Shown: piece by piece, positions 34,821 through 42,923 of the stretch
Layout: the number at the start of each line of letters is the position of its first letter
Numbering within the stretch: the first letter of the stretch is position 1
Origin: an uncultured Lachnospiraceae bacterium
GTDB taxonomy: Bacteria > Bacillota > Clostridia > Lachnospirales > Lachnospiraceae
Reading direction: 5' to 3'
Length of the DNA stretch: 64,000 nucleotides
Assembly: GCA_947625755.1 (NCBI GenBank)
Contig: CANQPJ010000001.1
Location: forward strand, 1-64,000
Notes under the pieces: model-generated
Databases searched by the model: none
Seen by the model: only the letters and a program-made list of their open reading frames with translations
Told to the model about the DNA's origin: nothing
Program-made: the position numbers and the translations under genes

Positions 34821-36122
34821 ATGTGGGCATACGAAAGTGTTTTTTATCAGATTTATCCACTGGGCTTTTGCGGGGCACCTTTTGAAAATGATGGAAAATT
34901 AAAAAAAAGAATTCAGAAAATACATGACTGGATTCCACATATAAAAAAAGTGGGCGCCAATGCAATTTATTTTTCCCCCTTGTTTGAATCTGATACACAT
35001 GGCTATAATACCAGAGACTATAAGAAACTTGACGTGAGATTAGGCGAAAATGAAGATTTTAAAGCCTTGTGTGAGGATTTACACAAAAATGACATAAAAG
35101 TAGTATTAGATGGCGTTTTTAATCATGTGGGACGTGGTTTTGAGCCTTTTGTTGACGTATGTAAAAACAGAGAGCATTCAAAATATCTGAACTGGTTTCA
35201 TATTGACTTAAATGGAAATTCTAATTACAATGACGGTCTTTGGTATGAAGGATGGGAAGGCAATTACGATTTGGTAAAATTAAATCTCAATAACAATGAA
35301 GTGGTAGAATATTTATTAGATGCCGTTACTTATTGGATTCAGGAATTTGATATTGACGGATTACGCCTTGATGTAGCATATTGTCTGGATTTTGAATTTT
35401 TAAAACGCCTTAGAAGACATGTGGATTCATTAAAGAATGACTTTTTTCTGGTCGGAGAAATGCTGCATGGCGATTATAATCAGCGAATGAATGAGGAAAT
35501 GCTTAATTCTGCAACAAATTATGAATGTTATAAAGGTTTGTATTCAAGTTTTAACAGCATGAATTTGTTTGAGATTAATCATTCCCTTCTTCGTCAGTTT
35601 GGACCGGAGCAATGGACCTTATATAAGGGAAAGCATTTGCTGTCCTTTGTTGATAACCATGATGTGACCAGAATAGCCAGCATATTAACAAACAAAAAGC
35701 ATTTACCTCTGATTTATGCATTAATGTTTGGAATGCCGGGAATTCCATGTATTTATTATGGAAGCGAATGGGGATTTGAAGCAGATAAAAGCCAGGGAGA
35801 CCCGGCATTAAGACCTGCTTTTCAGGCTCCGGAATATAATGAATTAACAGAATTTATTACAAAATTAGCCGGGGCAAAAAAATCCAGTCCTGCTTTAAAT
35901 TATGGAGATTTTACATCTGTTGTTTTAACAAACAGACAGTGCATTTTCAAAAGAGAATTTCAAGGAAAAAGCGTTTATGTGTGCATAAATGCTGATGAAA
36001 ATGAGTATGAAGCTCATTTTGAATTAAACAAGATTAAGGTTACAGATTTGATTTCAGGTGATATAATTGATATGAATGACGGATTCCTTATGCCTGCATA
36101 CAGTGCATATTATCTGATGTAA
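34821..36122 (+). CDS. GH13 alpha-amylase-family enzyme, cytoplasmic
   Basis: This 433-residue glycoside hydrolase cleaves or rearranges alpha-glucans inside the cell (no signal peptide). The GH13 regions are visible: DGVFNHVG, the nucleophile D184 in DGLRLDVA, the acid/base E213 in VGEML, and the transition-state D278 in FVDNHD. Length and missing N-terminal starch domain suggest a cyclomaltodextrinase, neopullulanase or maltodextrin-acting enzyme; I cannot choose. It has an AAGGAGA site and lies 12 bases after rsfS, perhaps on the same transcript. No maltodextrin transporter is nearby. Confidence 0.88.
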   Translation: MWAYESVFYQIYPLGFCGAPFENDGKLKKRIQKIHDWIPHIKKVGANAIYFSPLFESDTHGYNTRDYKKLDVRLGENEDFKALCEDLHKNDIKVVLDGVFNHVGRGFEPFVDVCKNREHSKYLNWFHIDLNGNSNYNDGLWYEGWEGNYDLVKLNLNNNEVVEYLLDAVTYWIQEFDIDGLRLDVAYCLDFEFLKRLRRHVDSLKNDFFLVGEMLHGDYNQRMNEEMLNSATNYECYKGLYSSFNSMNLFEINHSLLRQFGPEQWTLYKGKHLLSFVDNHDVTRIASILTNKKHLPLIYALMFGMPGIPCIYYGSEWGFEADKSQGDPALRPAFQAPEYNELTEFITKLAGAKKSSPALNYGDFTSVVLTNRQCIFKREFQGKSVYVCINADENEYEAHFELNKIKVTDLISGDIIDMNDGFLMPAYSAYYLM

Positions 36123-36198
36123 TTTCGTTATAAGACAAAAATAAATTTAAACTGGTGGTAAACTATCACAATTACCTACCGGAAAGGAAGTGCTAAAA

Positions 36199-37422
36199 AT
36201 GACAAATAAATTAGTTCCTGTAACATTGCTTACAGGCTATCTGGGAGCAGGAAAAACAACATTACTGAATCAGGTACTTACAAATCAAAAGGGATATAAA
36301 GTAGCCGTTATTGTAAATGATATTGGCGAAGTGAATATCGATGCTTCCCTGATAGCAAAGGGTGGACAGGTTACACAAAAAGATGAAAATCTGGTGCCAT
36401 TACAGAATGGATGTATCTGTTGTACTCTAAAAGTAGATTTAATCAACCAGATTATCGACTTAATCAAAACAGGCAGATTTGATTATATTTTAATTGAGGC
36501 GAGTGGTATCTGTGAACCGATTCCAATCGCCCAGTCTATTACAATGTTAGATGGTTCATATGATAAAAGAGCACAGATTGCACGTCTTGATAATATTGTA
36601 TCGGTAGTAGACGTTGCAAGAATGGCAGACGAATTTGGATGTGGAGAAAATCTGGTAAAAGATGATATTGATGATGAAGATATTGAGAATCTTCTGATTC
36701 AGCAGATAGAGTTCTGTAATACAATTATTTTAAATAAGGTGGATACTGTCTCGAAAGAGCAGCTTGAAAAAGTAAAGGCAATTATAAGAACACTTCAGCC
36801 AAAAGCTGTTATGATTGAAACGAATTTCGGACAGGTTGATGTGGATGAAATATTAGATACAAATCGTTTTGATTTTGAAGAATCCAGCATGTCAGCAGGA
36901 TGGATACAGGAATTAGAAGCGTTTGACGGGGAAGAAGCAGAAAAAGAGCACCATGAGCATCATCATGAAGAGGAACATGGTAAAGAGCATGCACATCACG
37001 ACGAGCATGGACACCACCACCATCACCACCATCATCATGGAGAAGGTGAAACAGAAGAATATGGCATTGGTTCTTTTGTATATTATCGGAGAAAACCTTT
37101 TGCAAAAGAAAAATTTGAGGACTGGCTGGATACTATGCCAAAAACAATAATCAGAAGCAAAGGTATTATCTGGGCAGCGGAAAATAACAATGATGCATAT
37201 ATGTTCGAACAGGCAGGAAAACAGATTAATATTGCAAATGCAGGACAGTGGGTGGCAACAGCTCCTAGAAAAGTTCGTGCAAAAATGATGGAGGAAGATC
37301 CAACTCTTGTGGCAGACTGGGACGAGGAAGTCGGCGACAGAATGATAAAGGTCGTGTTTATCGGACATGACATGGATAAAGAAAAAATTATCAAATCATT
37401 GGATGAATGTCTGGCGTATTAA
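36199..37422 (+). CDS. COG0523 GTPase with histidine-rich metal-binding segment
   Basis: This 407-residue G3E-family GTPase (CobW/YciC/ZigA type) inserts or allocates a metal. The P-loop is GYLGAGKTT (13-21), the hallmark CxCC is at C72, C74 and C75, and the C-terminal CobW domain is present. Between the domains (about 248-280) is a low-complexity stretch with 19 His and many Glu, including nine His in a row, suited to binding Zn, Ni or Co. The ATG at 36199 follows AAGGAAG; the GTG at 36190 is inside it. No zinc regulator box or metal transporter is recognised nearby, so the metal is open. Confidence 0.85.
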   Translation: MTNKLVPVTLLTGYLGAGKTTLLNQVLTNQKGYKVAVIVNDIGEVNIDASLIAKGGQVTQKDENLVPLQNGCICCTLKVDLINQIIDLIKTGRFDYILIEASGICEPIPIAQSITMLDGSYDKRAQIARLDNIVSVVDVARMADEFGCGENLVKDDIDDEDIENLLIQQIEFCNTIILNKVDTVSKEQLEKVKAIIRTLQPKAVMIETNFGQVDVDEILDTNRFDFEESSMSAGWIQELEAFDGEEAEKEHHEHHHEEEHGKEHAHHDEHGHHHHHHHHHGEGETEEYGIGSFVYYRRKPFAKEKFEDWLDTMPKTIIRSKGIIWAAENNNDAYMFEQAGKQINIANAGQWVATAPRKVRAKMMEEDPTLVADWDEEVGDRMIKVVFIGHDMDKEKIIKSLDECLAY

Positions 37423-37524
37423 ATGTTCAGGATATGAATTTGAACTAAACTGTAAAATAAATACTGTTGAAATAGAGGAATAATAACAAGTTTTGATTCG
37501 CTATTTGGAAGAAATGTTAATATG

Positions 37525-37559
37525 CGTTGCTTGTGGCAACGAGCAATTTTTCGTACAAT
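37525..37559 (+). promoter_or_regulatory. Putative promoter and operator of the XRE regulator
   Basis: CGTTGC-TTGTG-GCAACG (37525-37541) is a perfect 6-bp inverted repeat covering a -35-like TTGTGG, 17 bases before TACAAT (37554-37559). Position suggests autoregulation by the XRE protein encoded 35 bases downstream, but the -35 match is weak. Confidence 0.4.
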
Positions 37560-37593
37560 AACGGTGACCGATAAGAGAAAGGAGGTCTCCTAA

Positions 37594-38103
37594 ATGCTAA
37601 ATGAAAACATTAAAGCAATACGAAAATCAAAAGGACTCTCACAACAAGAACTTGCTATTAAGCTGAATGTGGTGCGACAAACTGTTTCAAAGTGGGAGCA
37701 AGGATTATCAGTACCCGATTCTGATATGTTAATATCCATATCAGAAATACTTGAAACACCTGTAAGTACACTGCTTGGAGACACAGTTGTTGAAACAGAA
37801 GTTGATGGTTTAAAGGCAATTTCCGAAAAATTAGAGGTGATAAACTTGCAACTGGCAAAAAGAAAAACTACCAGAAGAAAAATTATACATTGGCTGCTTA
37901 TCTCATTGTGTGCGGCTATGGTAATAATTTTTGCTATTTTACTACTAATCAATAGTCCTTACTTGGGGTGGGATTATAGCAGCCCTGAAACCGCTGTTCT
38001 TGGAGTGACATTTCATTCTTTAGAATGGCTATTTGTCAGGGTAGCACCGATTATTTTTGTTGGTGCAGCTGTTGGAGCTTTCCTGACACGAAAGAAAGAA
38101 TAG
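37594..38103 (+). CDS. Membrane-associated XRE-family regulator
   Basis: This 169-residue protein has an N-terminal helix-turn-helix (about 1-60: KAIRKSKGLSQQELAIKLNVVRQTVSKWEQG) and a C-terminal part with two hydrophobic helices (about 97-118 and 145-163). XRE proteins with membrane tails are common in Firmicutes and often sense envelope or peptide signals; none is known here. The AAGGAGG site supports the start. It is flanked by an inverted-repeat promoter and a strong hairpin terminator, so it is probably monocistronic. Confidence 0.8.
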   Translation: MLNENIKAIRKSKGLSQQELAIKLNVVRQTVSKWEQGLSVPDSDMLISISEILETPVSTLLGDTVVETEVDGLKAISEKLEVINLQLAKRKTTRRKIIHWLLISLCAAMVIIFAILLLINSPYLGWDYSSPETAVLGVTFHSLEWLFVRVAPIIFVGAAVGAFLTRKKE

Positions 38104-38167
38104 AATCATTCTGCTTTTCGGGCACTCTGTGCTGTACAGGCGTTTATCGACTTTTTTCATTAAAAAT

Positions 38168-38220
38168 AAAAGATATTTCCAAACGTTTTCTTTTCAGATT
38201 CATATTGGAAATATCTTTTT
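38168..38220. terminator. Bidirectional terminator between XRE gene and lexA
   Basis: A perfect 15-bp stem (38168-38182 with 38205-38219) with T-rich flanks on both sides. It ends the XRE transcript on the plus strand and can end lexA on the minus strand. Confidence 0.85.
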
Positions 38221-38265
38221 ATTTTAAAATATATCGAAGTATTTAATTTATCCTTTGGAAAATGA

Positions 38266-38883
38266 TTAAAAAATCATTGGTCTGTACAATGCATGTGCTT
38301 TACCTACAATGATACAATCATCTACAATAATCGGGTCCATATCATCATTTTCCGGCTGAAGGCGAATATATCCATTCTCTTTATAAAATCTTTTCACCGT
38401 AACAGAATCTTCAATCAGAGCAACAACAATATCACCATTTTTTGCAGTATTGGTCTTTTCTACAATCAGATAATCACCCTCAAATAAACCGATATTAATC
38501 ATGCTGTCACCTTTAATTTCCAATATGTATGTCTCTGCGTTTGGCAGAAACTCTGCCGGTATTGGAAAATAATCTTTAATATTCTCAACAGCTAATAGAG
38601 GAGAGCCGGCAGCAACTCTGCCGATAATTGGAACATTAGCCATCTCTCTTCTTGTCAGCCCGAACTCATCATCTGTAATTTCAATGGCACGAGGCTTTGT
38701 AGGATCCCGTCTGATATATCCGTTTTCTTCTAATGTATTCAGATGAGAGTGTACAGAAGAAGTAGAGCGAAGTCCAACTCTTTCACAAATCTCTCTTACC
38801 GTAGGAGGATACCCTTTTGAAAGAATCTCTTCTTTAATATAATCTAATATCTGTTGCTGTTTAGCACTAATTTTTCCCGGCAT
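38266..38883 (-). CDS. lexA: SOS repressor LexA
   Basis: This 205-residue repressor has an N-terminal winged helix (1-70) and a C-terminal self-cleaving protease domain. The cleavage site is A92-G93, the nucleophile S127 (GDSM) and the general base K164 (TVKR). DNA damage triggers RecA-assisted self-cleavage. I start at the ATG at 38883 because GGAGG precedes it; six more residues upstream lack a site. Divergent from the YneA-like gene with three LexA boxes between. Confidence 0.96.
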   Translation of the reverse strand: MPGKISAKQQQILDYIKEEILSKGYPPTVREICERVGLRSTSSVHSHLNTLEENGYIRRDPTKPRAIEITDDEFGLTRREMANVPIIGRVAAGSPLLAVENIKDYFPIPAEFLPNAETYILEIKGDSMINIGLFEGDYLIVEKTNTAKNGDIVVALIEDSVTVKRFYKENGYIRLQPENDDMDPIIVDDCIIVGKAHALYRPMIF

Positions 38884-38993
38884 ATAATACCTCCAATTCA
38901 AAAATAAAATTTCATTTTACGACCAAAGTACAATTTAATGTACTTTACTTATGATAATATTACCACAGTTAAAAACAAAACGCAACAAAAAAT

Positions 38994-39072
38994 CGAACAA
39001 ATATTCGAAAATAATGTTGACAAACATTTGTTCGGGTGTTATTATAATATCAGAGAGACGAACAAATGTTCT
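38994..39072. promoter_or_regulatory. Three LexA (SOS) boxes in the lexA-yneA intergenic region
   Basis: CGAACAAATATTCG (38994-39007), CAAACATTTGTTCG (39021-39034) and CGAACAAATGTTCT (39059-39072) each match the Firmicutes LexA box CGAACnnnnGTTCG with at most one or two changes. The middle box lies between TTGACA (39017-39022) and TATTAT (39040-39045) of the plus-strand promoter, where LexA would block transcription. Confidence 0.85.
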
Positions 39073-39114
39073 TTGTGGTTGATATTACTATTATTACACA
39101 GGAGGATTTTTATT

Positions 39115-39468
39115 ATGAATAGAAGCAGAAGAAGTATAAAAAGAAAAAGAGTCGTACAATTAAGAAAAAGATTATTTGCATCATGTACCGTTTTAGCTTT
39201 TGTTTTAGCAGTCATTTTTACCTTTTCAGGCATAAAAAATGTCAATGCAACAAATAACAGTGAAAATCCAATATACAAATATTATACCAGCTATGAAATT
39301 CAACCGGGTGACACACTTACATCCATTGCAGAGAAATACACTGTAAATAGTGACGTTTCTATTTCAGATTATATTCAGGAAGTAAAAAAGAACAATAATT
39401 TAGTTTCCGATAAGATTACCAGTGGCAAATACATTGTTATTTCTTATTATTCAAACGAGTATAAATAA
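39115..39468 (+). CDS. YneA-like SOS-induced LysM division suppressor
   Basis: This 117-residue protein has a very basic N-terminus, one transmembrane helix (about 21-40) and an external LysM domain (about 58-113, starting YEIQPGDTLTSIAEKYTV). Size, topology and divergence from lexA match Bacillus YneA, which delays division during SOS. Three LexA boxes in the shared promoter region support damage induction. Sequence identity to YneA outside the LysM fold is not evident by eye, so function is inferred mainly from context. GGAGG precedes the ATG at 39115. Confidence 0.8.
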   Translation: MNRSRRSIKRKRVVQLRKRLFASCTVLAFVLAVIFTFSGIKNVNATNNSENPIYKYYTSYEIQPGDTLTSIAEKYTVNSDVSISDYIQEVKKNNNLVSDKITSGKYIVISYYSNEYK

Positions 39469-39500
39469 AGCTTGCCTTTATTTCATATTATTTACATCTA

Positions 39501-39535
39501 GCCGCAAATGAAATAATACGCACTTCATTTGCGGC
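39501..39535. terminator. Bidirectional terminator between yneA-like and recombinase genes
   Basis: GCCGCAAATGAA (39501-39512) pairs perfectly with TTCATTTGCGGC (39524-39535) between two convergent genes. The flanking T content is modest on both sides. Confidence 0.75.
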
Positions 39536-39543
39536 GCTTTCAA

Positions 39544-40602
39544 TTAATCTTTTCTTAATTTTACAGCATTTCTGGCTTTTTTTCGGCGTTCATCTTCAAT
39601 AGCGGCATAATGTTTTTTGGTAGTATTTACGTCTTTATGTCCCAGAACATCTGCCACCAGGTAAATATCTCCTGTTTCCTTATAAAGAGCAGTACCATAA
39701 GTACTTCTCAATTTATGCGGCGTAATCTTTTTCAAATGAGTTACTAATGATGAATATTTTTTTACAAGATTTTCTACTGCACGAACACTGATTCTTCGTT
39801 TTTGCAGGGAGAGAAACAGCGCATTTTCGTCACCTGTTATGGGAATAATCAGTTTTCTTTCTTCAATATAATCTAACAGAGCCTCCTCAACCTCTTCTCC
39901 AAAATAAATAATCGTTTCATTTCCACCTTTTCGCCTGATTTTAATTCCTGAATTTTTAAAATCAATATCATTGATGTCGATACCGACACATTCAGATACA
40001 CGAATCCCGGTGCCAAGAAGGAGAGTAAGAATTGCCATATCCCTGTTTTTAGTCTTTGCATGAAAGTTTTGTTGTGATTTGGATAATTTATCTCCGGTTT
40101 CTACCTCATCTAATAATATACTGACCTCATCGGTGTCTAATCTGACAATTTCTTTTTGATGAATTTTGGGCATATCAACAATAGATGCAGGATTATTTTT
40201 AATCATTTCTTTTTTATAAAAATAGCGATACATGGTACGCAGGCATGCCAGTTTACGCATAATTCCACGTTCTTTATTCGTATGTTCCACACCATCTTCT
40301 GTAATATAATATTTCAAATATTCTAAATATTCCTCAATATCCGTAGCGGTTATCTGATCCAAAATACTCAACGGAAGTTCAGTGATTGCCTTGTTTTTTA
40401 CACTCGGATTCTCTAATTTCAAATAATTAAAAAAAACAATTAAATCATAACCGTATGCAATTCTTGTTCTTGAAGAAGTAGTAGACTCAATTCCGCGGAA
40501 GAAATCTTTACAAAAACGCGGTAACTGTTTTTGCAGTTCTCGGAGTTTTAATTCATTCTTTATAATTACCTGCTCATGATAATTTTTATTTGATGCACTC
40601 AT
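39544..40602 (-). CDS. XerC-like tyrosine recombinase
   Basis: This 352-residue recombinase has an N-terminal SAM-like core-binding domain (about 30-150) and a C-terminal catalytic domain. The active-site set is visible: Arg in GTGIRVSE, HKLRS (His and Arg), GH in VLGHKDV and the nucleophile Tyr in KKHYA. It may be the chromosome-dimer XerC, or a lineage-specific relative; I see no att repeats or phage genes. GGAGG supports the ATG at 40602, which overlaps the stop of the TtcA-like gene upstream, so it is coupled to it. Confidence 0.8.
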   Translation of the reverse strand: MSASNKNYHEQVIIKNELKLRELQKQLPRFCKDFFRGIESTTSSRTRIAYGYDLIVFFNYLKLENPSVKNKAITELPLSILDQITATDIEEYLEYLKYYITEDGVEHTNKERGIMRKLACLRTMYRYFYKKEMIKNNPASIVDMPKIHQKEIVRLDTDEVSILLDEVETGDKLSKSQQNFHAKTKNRDMAILTLLLGTGIRVSECVGIDINDIDFKNSGIKIRRKGGNETIIYFGEEVEEALLDYIEERKLIIPITGDENALFLSLQKRRISVRAVENLVKKYSSLVTHLKKITPHKLRSTYGTALYKETGDIYLVADVLGHKDVNTTKKHYAAIEDERRKKARNAVKLRKD

Positions 40603-41324
40603 TAAATAACCTCCTTTGGTAAATGAAAGCCCCCATTCAGTAATGCTCTGAAAAAGCGTTCTTTGCATCCCGGATTTTCTTTATTTAACTGTCTCACAAG
40701 ATTTTTTACATATTCACGTTTTGTATGTCCATCTACCGGACAGGGATTTTTTGCAACAGGTAATTCATATTTGTTTGCAAAGCCAATGACATCTATTTCA
40801 GGAACATACATTAACGGTCTGATAACGGTTAAATCCATTCTGTCTAAATAAGTAACAGGAGAAAAGCAGTGAAAGCGTCCTTCATATATCAGAGATAAAA
40901 ACATAGTCTCTATCATATCGTCTTTATGATGTGCATATGCGATTTTATTGCATCCAAAATCTTTTGCCAGACTGTTTAATGAGCCTTTTCTCATTTTAGC
41001 GCAAAGAGAGCAGGGGTTTGTTTCCTTTCTTGTATCAAATACAATATCAGCTATATCTGTTTTAATTACGTGATATTCTACGTTTATTTCCGAACAGAAT
41101 TGCCGAATCAAATCAAAATCCTGAATACCAAATCCCAAATCAACAGTAATGGCAATCATCTCAAATTTTTCCGTATAAAATCTTTTTAACCCATTTAATG
41201 CATACAAAAGTGTCAGACTGTCTTTTCCACCTGAAATACCAACGGCAATTTTATCTCCGTTTTGTATCATATTATAATCAGAAACAGCCCGTCTGACATA
41301 ACTAAACAATTTTTGTGCTTTCAT
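40602..41324 (-). CDS. TtcA-like tRNA-thiolation PP-loop ATPase
   Basis: This 240-residue N-type ATP pyrophosphatase has SGGKDS near 30, adenylating the target base before sulphur transfer. CSLCAKMRKG near 113 and the later NPCPVDGH Cys fit TtcA, which makes 2-thiocytidine 32 in tRNA with an iron-sulphur cluster; exact specificity is inferred. The ATG at 41324 follows GGAGG; longer in-frame starts run into the upstream terminator. Its TAA shares a base with the recombinase ATG. Confidence 0.8.
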   Translation of the reverse strand: MKAQKLFSYVRRAVSDYNMIQNGDKIAVGISGGKDSLTLLYALNGLKRFYTEKFEMIAITVDLGFGIQDFDLIRQFCSEINVEYHVIKTDIADIVFDTRKETNPCSLCAKMRKGSLNSLAKDFGCNKIAYAHHKDDMIETMFLSLIYEGRFHCFSPVTYLDRMDLTVIRPLMYVPEIDVIGFANKYELPVAKNPCPVDGHTKREYVKNLVRQLNKENPGCKERFFRALLNGGFHLPKEVI

Positions 41325-41377
41325 GAATTCCTCCAATATTTTTAACGTGTTTGGTGATAAAAATGAATAGAATAGTA

Positions 41378-41423
41378 CAAAAAAATAGTTGTATATCATC
41401 ACATTTATGATAACACAACTATT
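41378..41423 (-). terminator. Terminator after the lspA-rluD operon
   Basis: On the minus strand AATAGTTGTGTTATCAT pairs with ATGATATACAACTATT (one mismatch), followed by a run of T. It lies about 45 bases beyond the rluD-like stop codon. Confidence 0.8.
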
Positions 41424-41466
41424 CGCAAAAGACAAGTTTAACGTGAAATTATATGAGAAAATAGAG

Positions 41467-42378
41467 CTAAATCAGTACATTTTCAATCAAATTTTGAAAA
41501 TATTCCGGTATTTCTGCCTCAAACTCAACATATTTATTTGTTGTCGGATGAATAAATCCTATTGTTTTTGCATGCAGACATTGTCCCTGTAATTTGTATG
41601 GACATTTATTATGATTATAAATCTCATCTCCCAATAACGGATGATTGATGCTTGCCATATGAACTCTAATCTGGTGTGTGCGTCCTGTTTCTAATTGAAA
41701 CTCACATAATGTATAATGTTTAAACCATTTTATTACTTTATAATGCGTAACCGCATGTTTTCCATGCAATTCATTAATACACATTTCTTTGCGTTTTATC
41801 GGATTTCTGCCAATCGGCGCATCAATGATACCTTCAGATTGTTCTAATTTTCCCTGAACAATACCGATATAAATCCGATGAATAGAATGTTCTTTTAATT
41901 GTTTTGCAATAAAATTATGACTAAAATCGTTTTTACAAACAATTAACGCACCGGTAGTATCCTTATCAATTCTATGAACGATTCCCGGACGTAAAACACC
42001 ATTTATATTGGAAAGATTTTCGCGGCAATGATACATTACAGCATTTACCAATGTTCCGAAATAATGTCCCGGTGCCGGATGTACAACAAGATTTTTCGGT
42101 TTATTTACAATTAAAACGTCATTATCTTCATAAATAATATTTAAAGAAATGTTTTCAGGCTCAATATTCGCATAAACCGGTGCCGGAATATCTACAATAA
42201 TTTTGTCTTCCGCCTGAACCTTATAATTTGATTTGCGTATTTTCTCATTTACTGAAATATTTCCATCTTTAATTAATTTCTGAATGTATGTTCTGGAATG
42301 CTCCTGTAACAAAAGATTTAAATATTTATCAAGACGGAGGTCCTGAAATTCTTCATCCACAATAAATACATTACTCAT
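41467..42378 (-). CDS. RluD-like RNA pseudouridine synthase
   Basis: This 303-residue enzyme has an N-terminal S4 domain (about 14-62) and the RluA catalytic domain with HRIDKDTTG (H135-G143, catalytic D138) and RTHQIRVHMA near 225. Location after lspA is standard in Firmicutes (YlyB/RluD group). Targets in 23S rRNA are inferred from family. It overlaps lspA by four bases (ATGA). It is distinct from the Asn-variant synthase at 17111. Confidence 0.92.
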   Translation of the reverse strand: MSNVFIVDEEFQDLRLDKYLNLLLQEHSRTYIQKLIKDGNISVNEKIRKSNYKVQAEDKIIVDIPAPVYANIEPENISLNIIYEDNDVLIVNKPKNLVVHPAPGHYFGTLVNAVMYHCRENLSNINGVLRPGIVHRIDKDTTGALIVCKNDFSHNFIAKQLKEHSIHRIYIGIVQGKLEQSEGIIDAPIGRNPIKRKEMCINELHGKHAVTHYKVIKWFKHYTLCEFQLETGRTHQIRVHMASINHPLLGDEIYNHNKCPYKLQGQCLHAKTIGFIHPTTNKYVEFEAEIPEYFQNLIENVLI

Positions 42379-42923
42379 GACATTCTCCTGAAACTGCCTT
42401 TCATTGAAATAATCTTGTTAAATTCCTCTTCTTTGATTTTAAACAGGCAGATAAATATGATTCCGATACAGGCGATTGTGACATAACAATCTGCAATATT
42501 AAATATTGGAAAATTAATTAACTCAAAATAAATAAAATCGATGACATAGCCACGTGCCGTCCGGTCAATCAAATTACCGATGGCACCTGATAATAAAAGC
42601 GTTAAAAACAAATTTAAGACGCTATAAACATTGTTATTTGTAATAAAAAATAAATTGCCGGTATTTCGGATAAAAATGCTGATAAAGACAATCGCAATAA
42701 TTGTTATAATAATAAATATTAACCGTTTTCCGGAAAACATACCCCATGCCGCACCGGTATTGCCGCCATCAAGATAATGTAAACAAAAAACGTTTTTTAT
42801 GATTATAAAGTCATTTTTTCCCTTTAAATACATTACTGCCAGCCATTTGGTCATCTGGTCGAATAATACGAAAAAAAGCGTAAATAACACAATTTTTACT
42901 TTATATAAGCATTTTTTATTCAT
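42375..42923 (-). CDS. lspA: Lipoprotein signal peptidase LspA
   Basis: This 182-residue inner-membrane aspartyl protease cleaves the signal peptide of lipoproteins after diacylglyceryl transfer. Four hydrophobic helices and the two catalytic Asp motifs, GNLIDRTARGYVIDF and FNIADCYV, are visible. The ATG at 42923 is chosen over an upstream TTG because it has AAGG at workable distance. It overlaps aroB slightly and rluD by four bases. Confidence 0.94.
   Translation of the reverse strand: MNKKCLYKVKIVLFTLFFVLFDQMTKWLAVMYLKGKNDFIIIKNVFCLHYLDGGNTGAAWGMFSGKRLIFIIITIIAIVFISIFIRNTGNLFFITNNNVYSVLNLFLTLLLSGAIGNLIDRTARGYVIDFIYFELINFPIFNIADCYVTIACIGIIFICLFKIKEEEFNKIISMKGSFRRMS

Noticed and set aside
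36809-37368. Minus-strand frames opposite the His-rich GTPase
   Set aside because: They owe their length to the repetitive His codons on the other strand; no start context or family match.
37580-37589. Palindrome GGAGGTCTCC at the XRE ribosome site as a regulatory hairpin
   Set aside because: The stem would be four bases with a two-base loop, too small to form.
38025-38246. Frame of 73 codons overlapping the end of the XRE gene
   Set aside because: No ribosome site, overlaps a real gene in another frame and runs through the terminator hairpin.
39544-40602. Tyrosine recombinase as sign of an integrated mobile element
   Set aside because: It is coupled to a tRNA-modification gene and flanked by housekeeping genes; no attachment repeats, excisionase or phage genes are seen.
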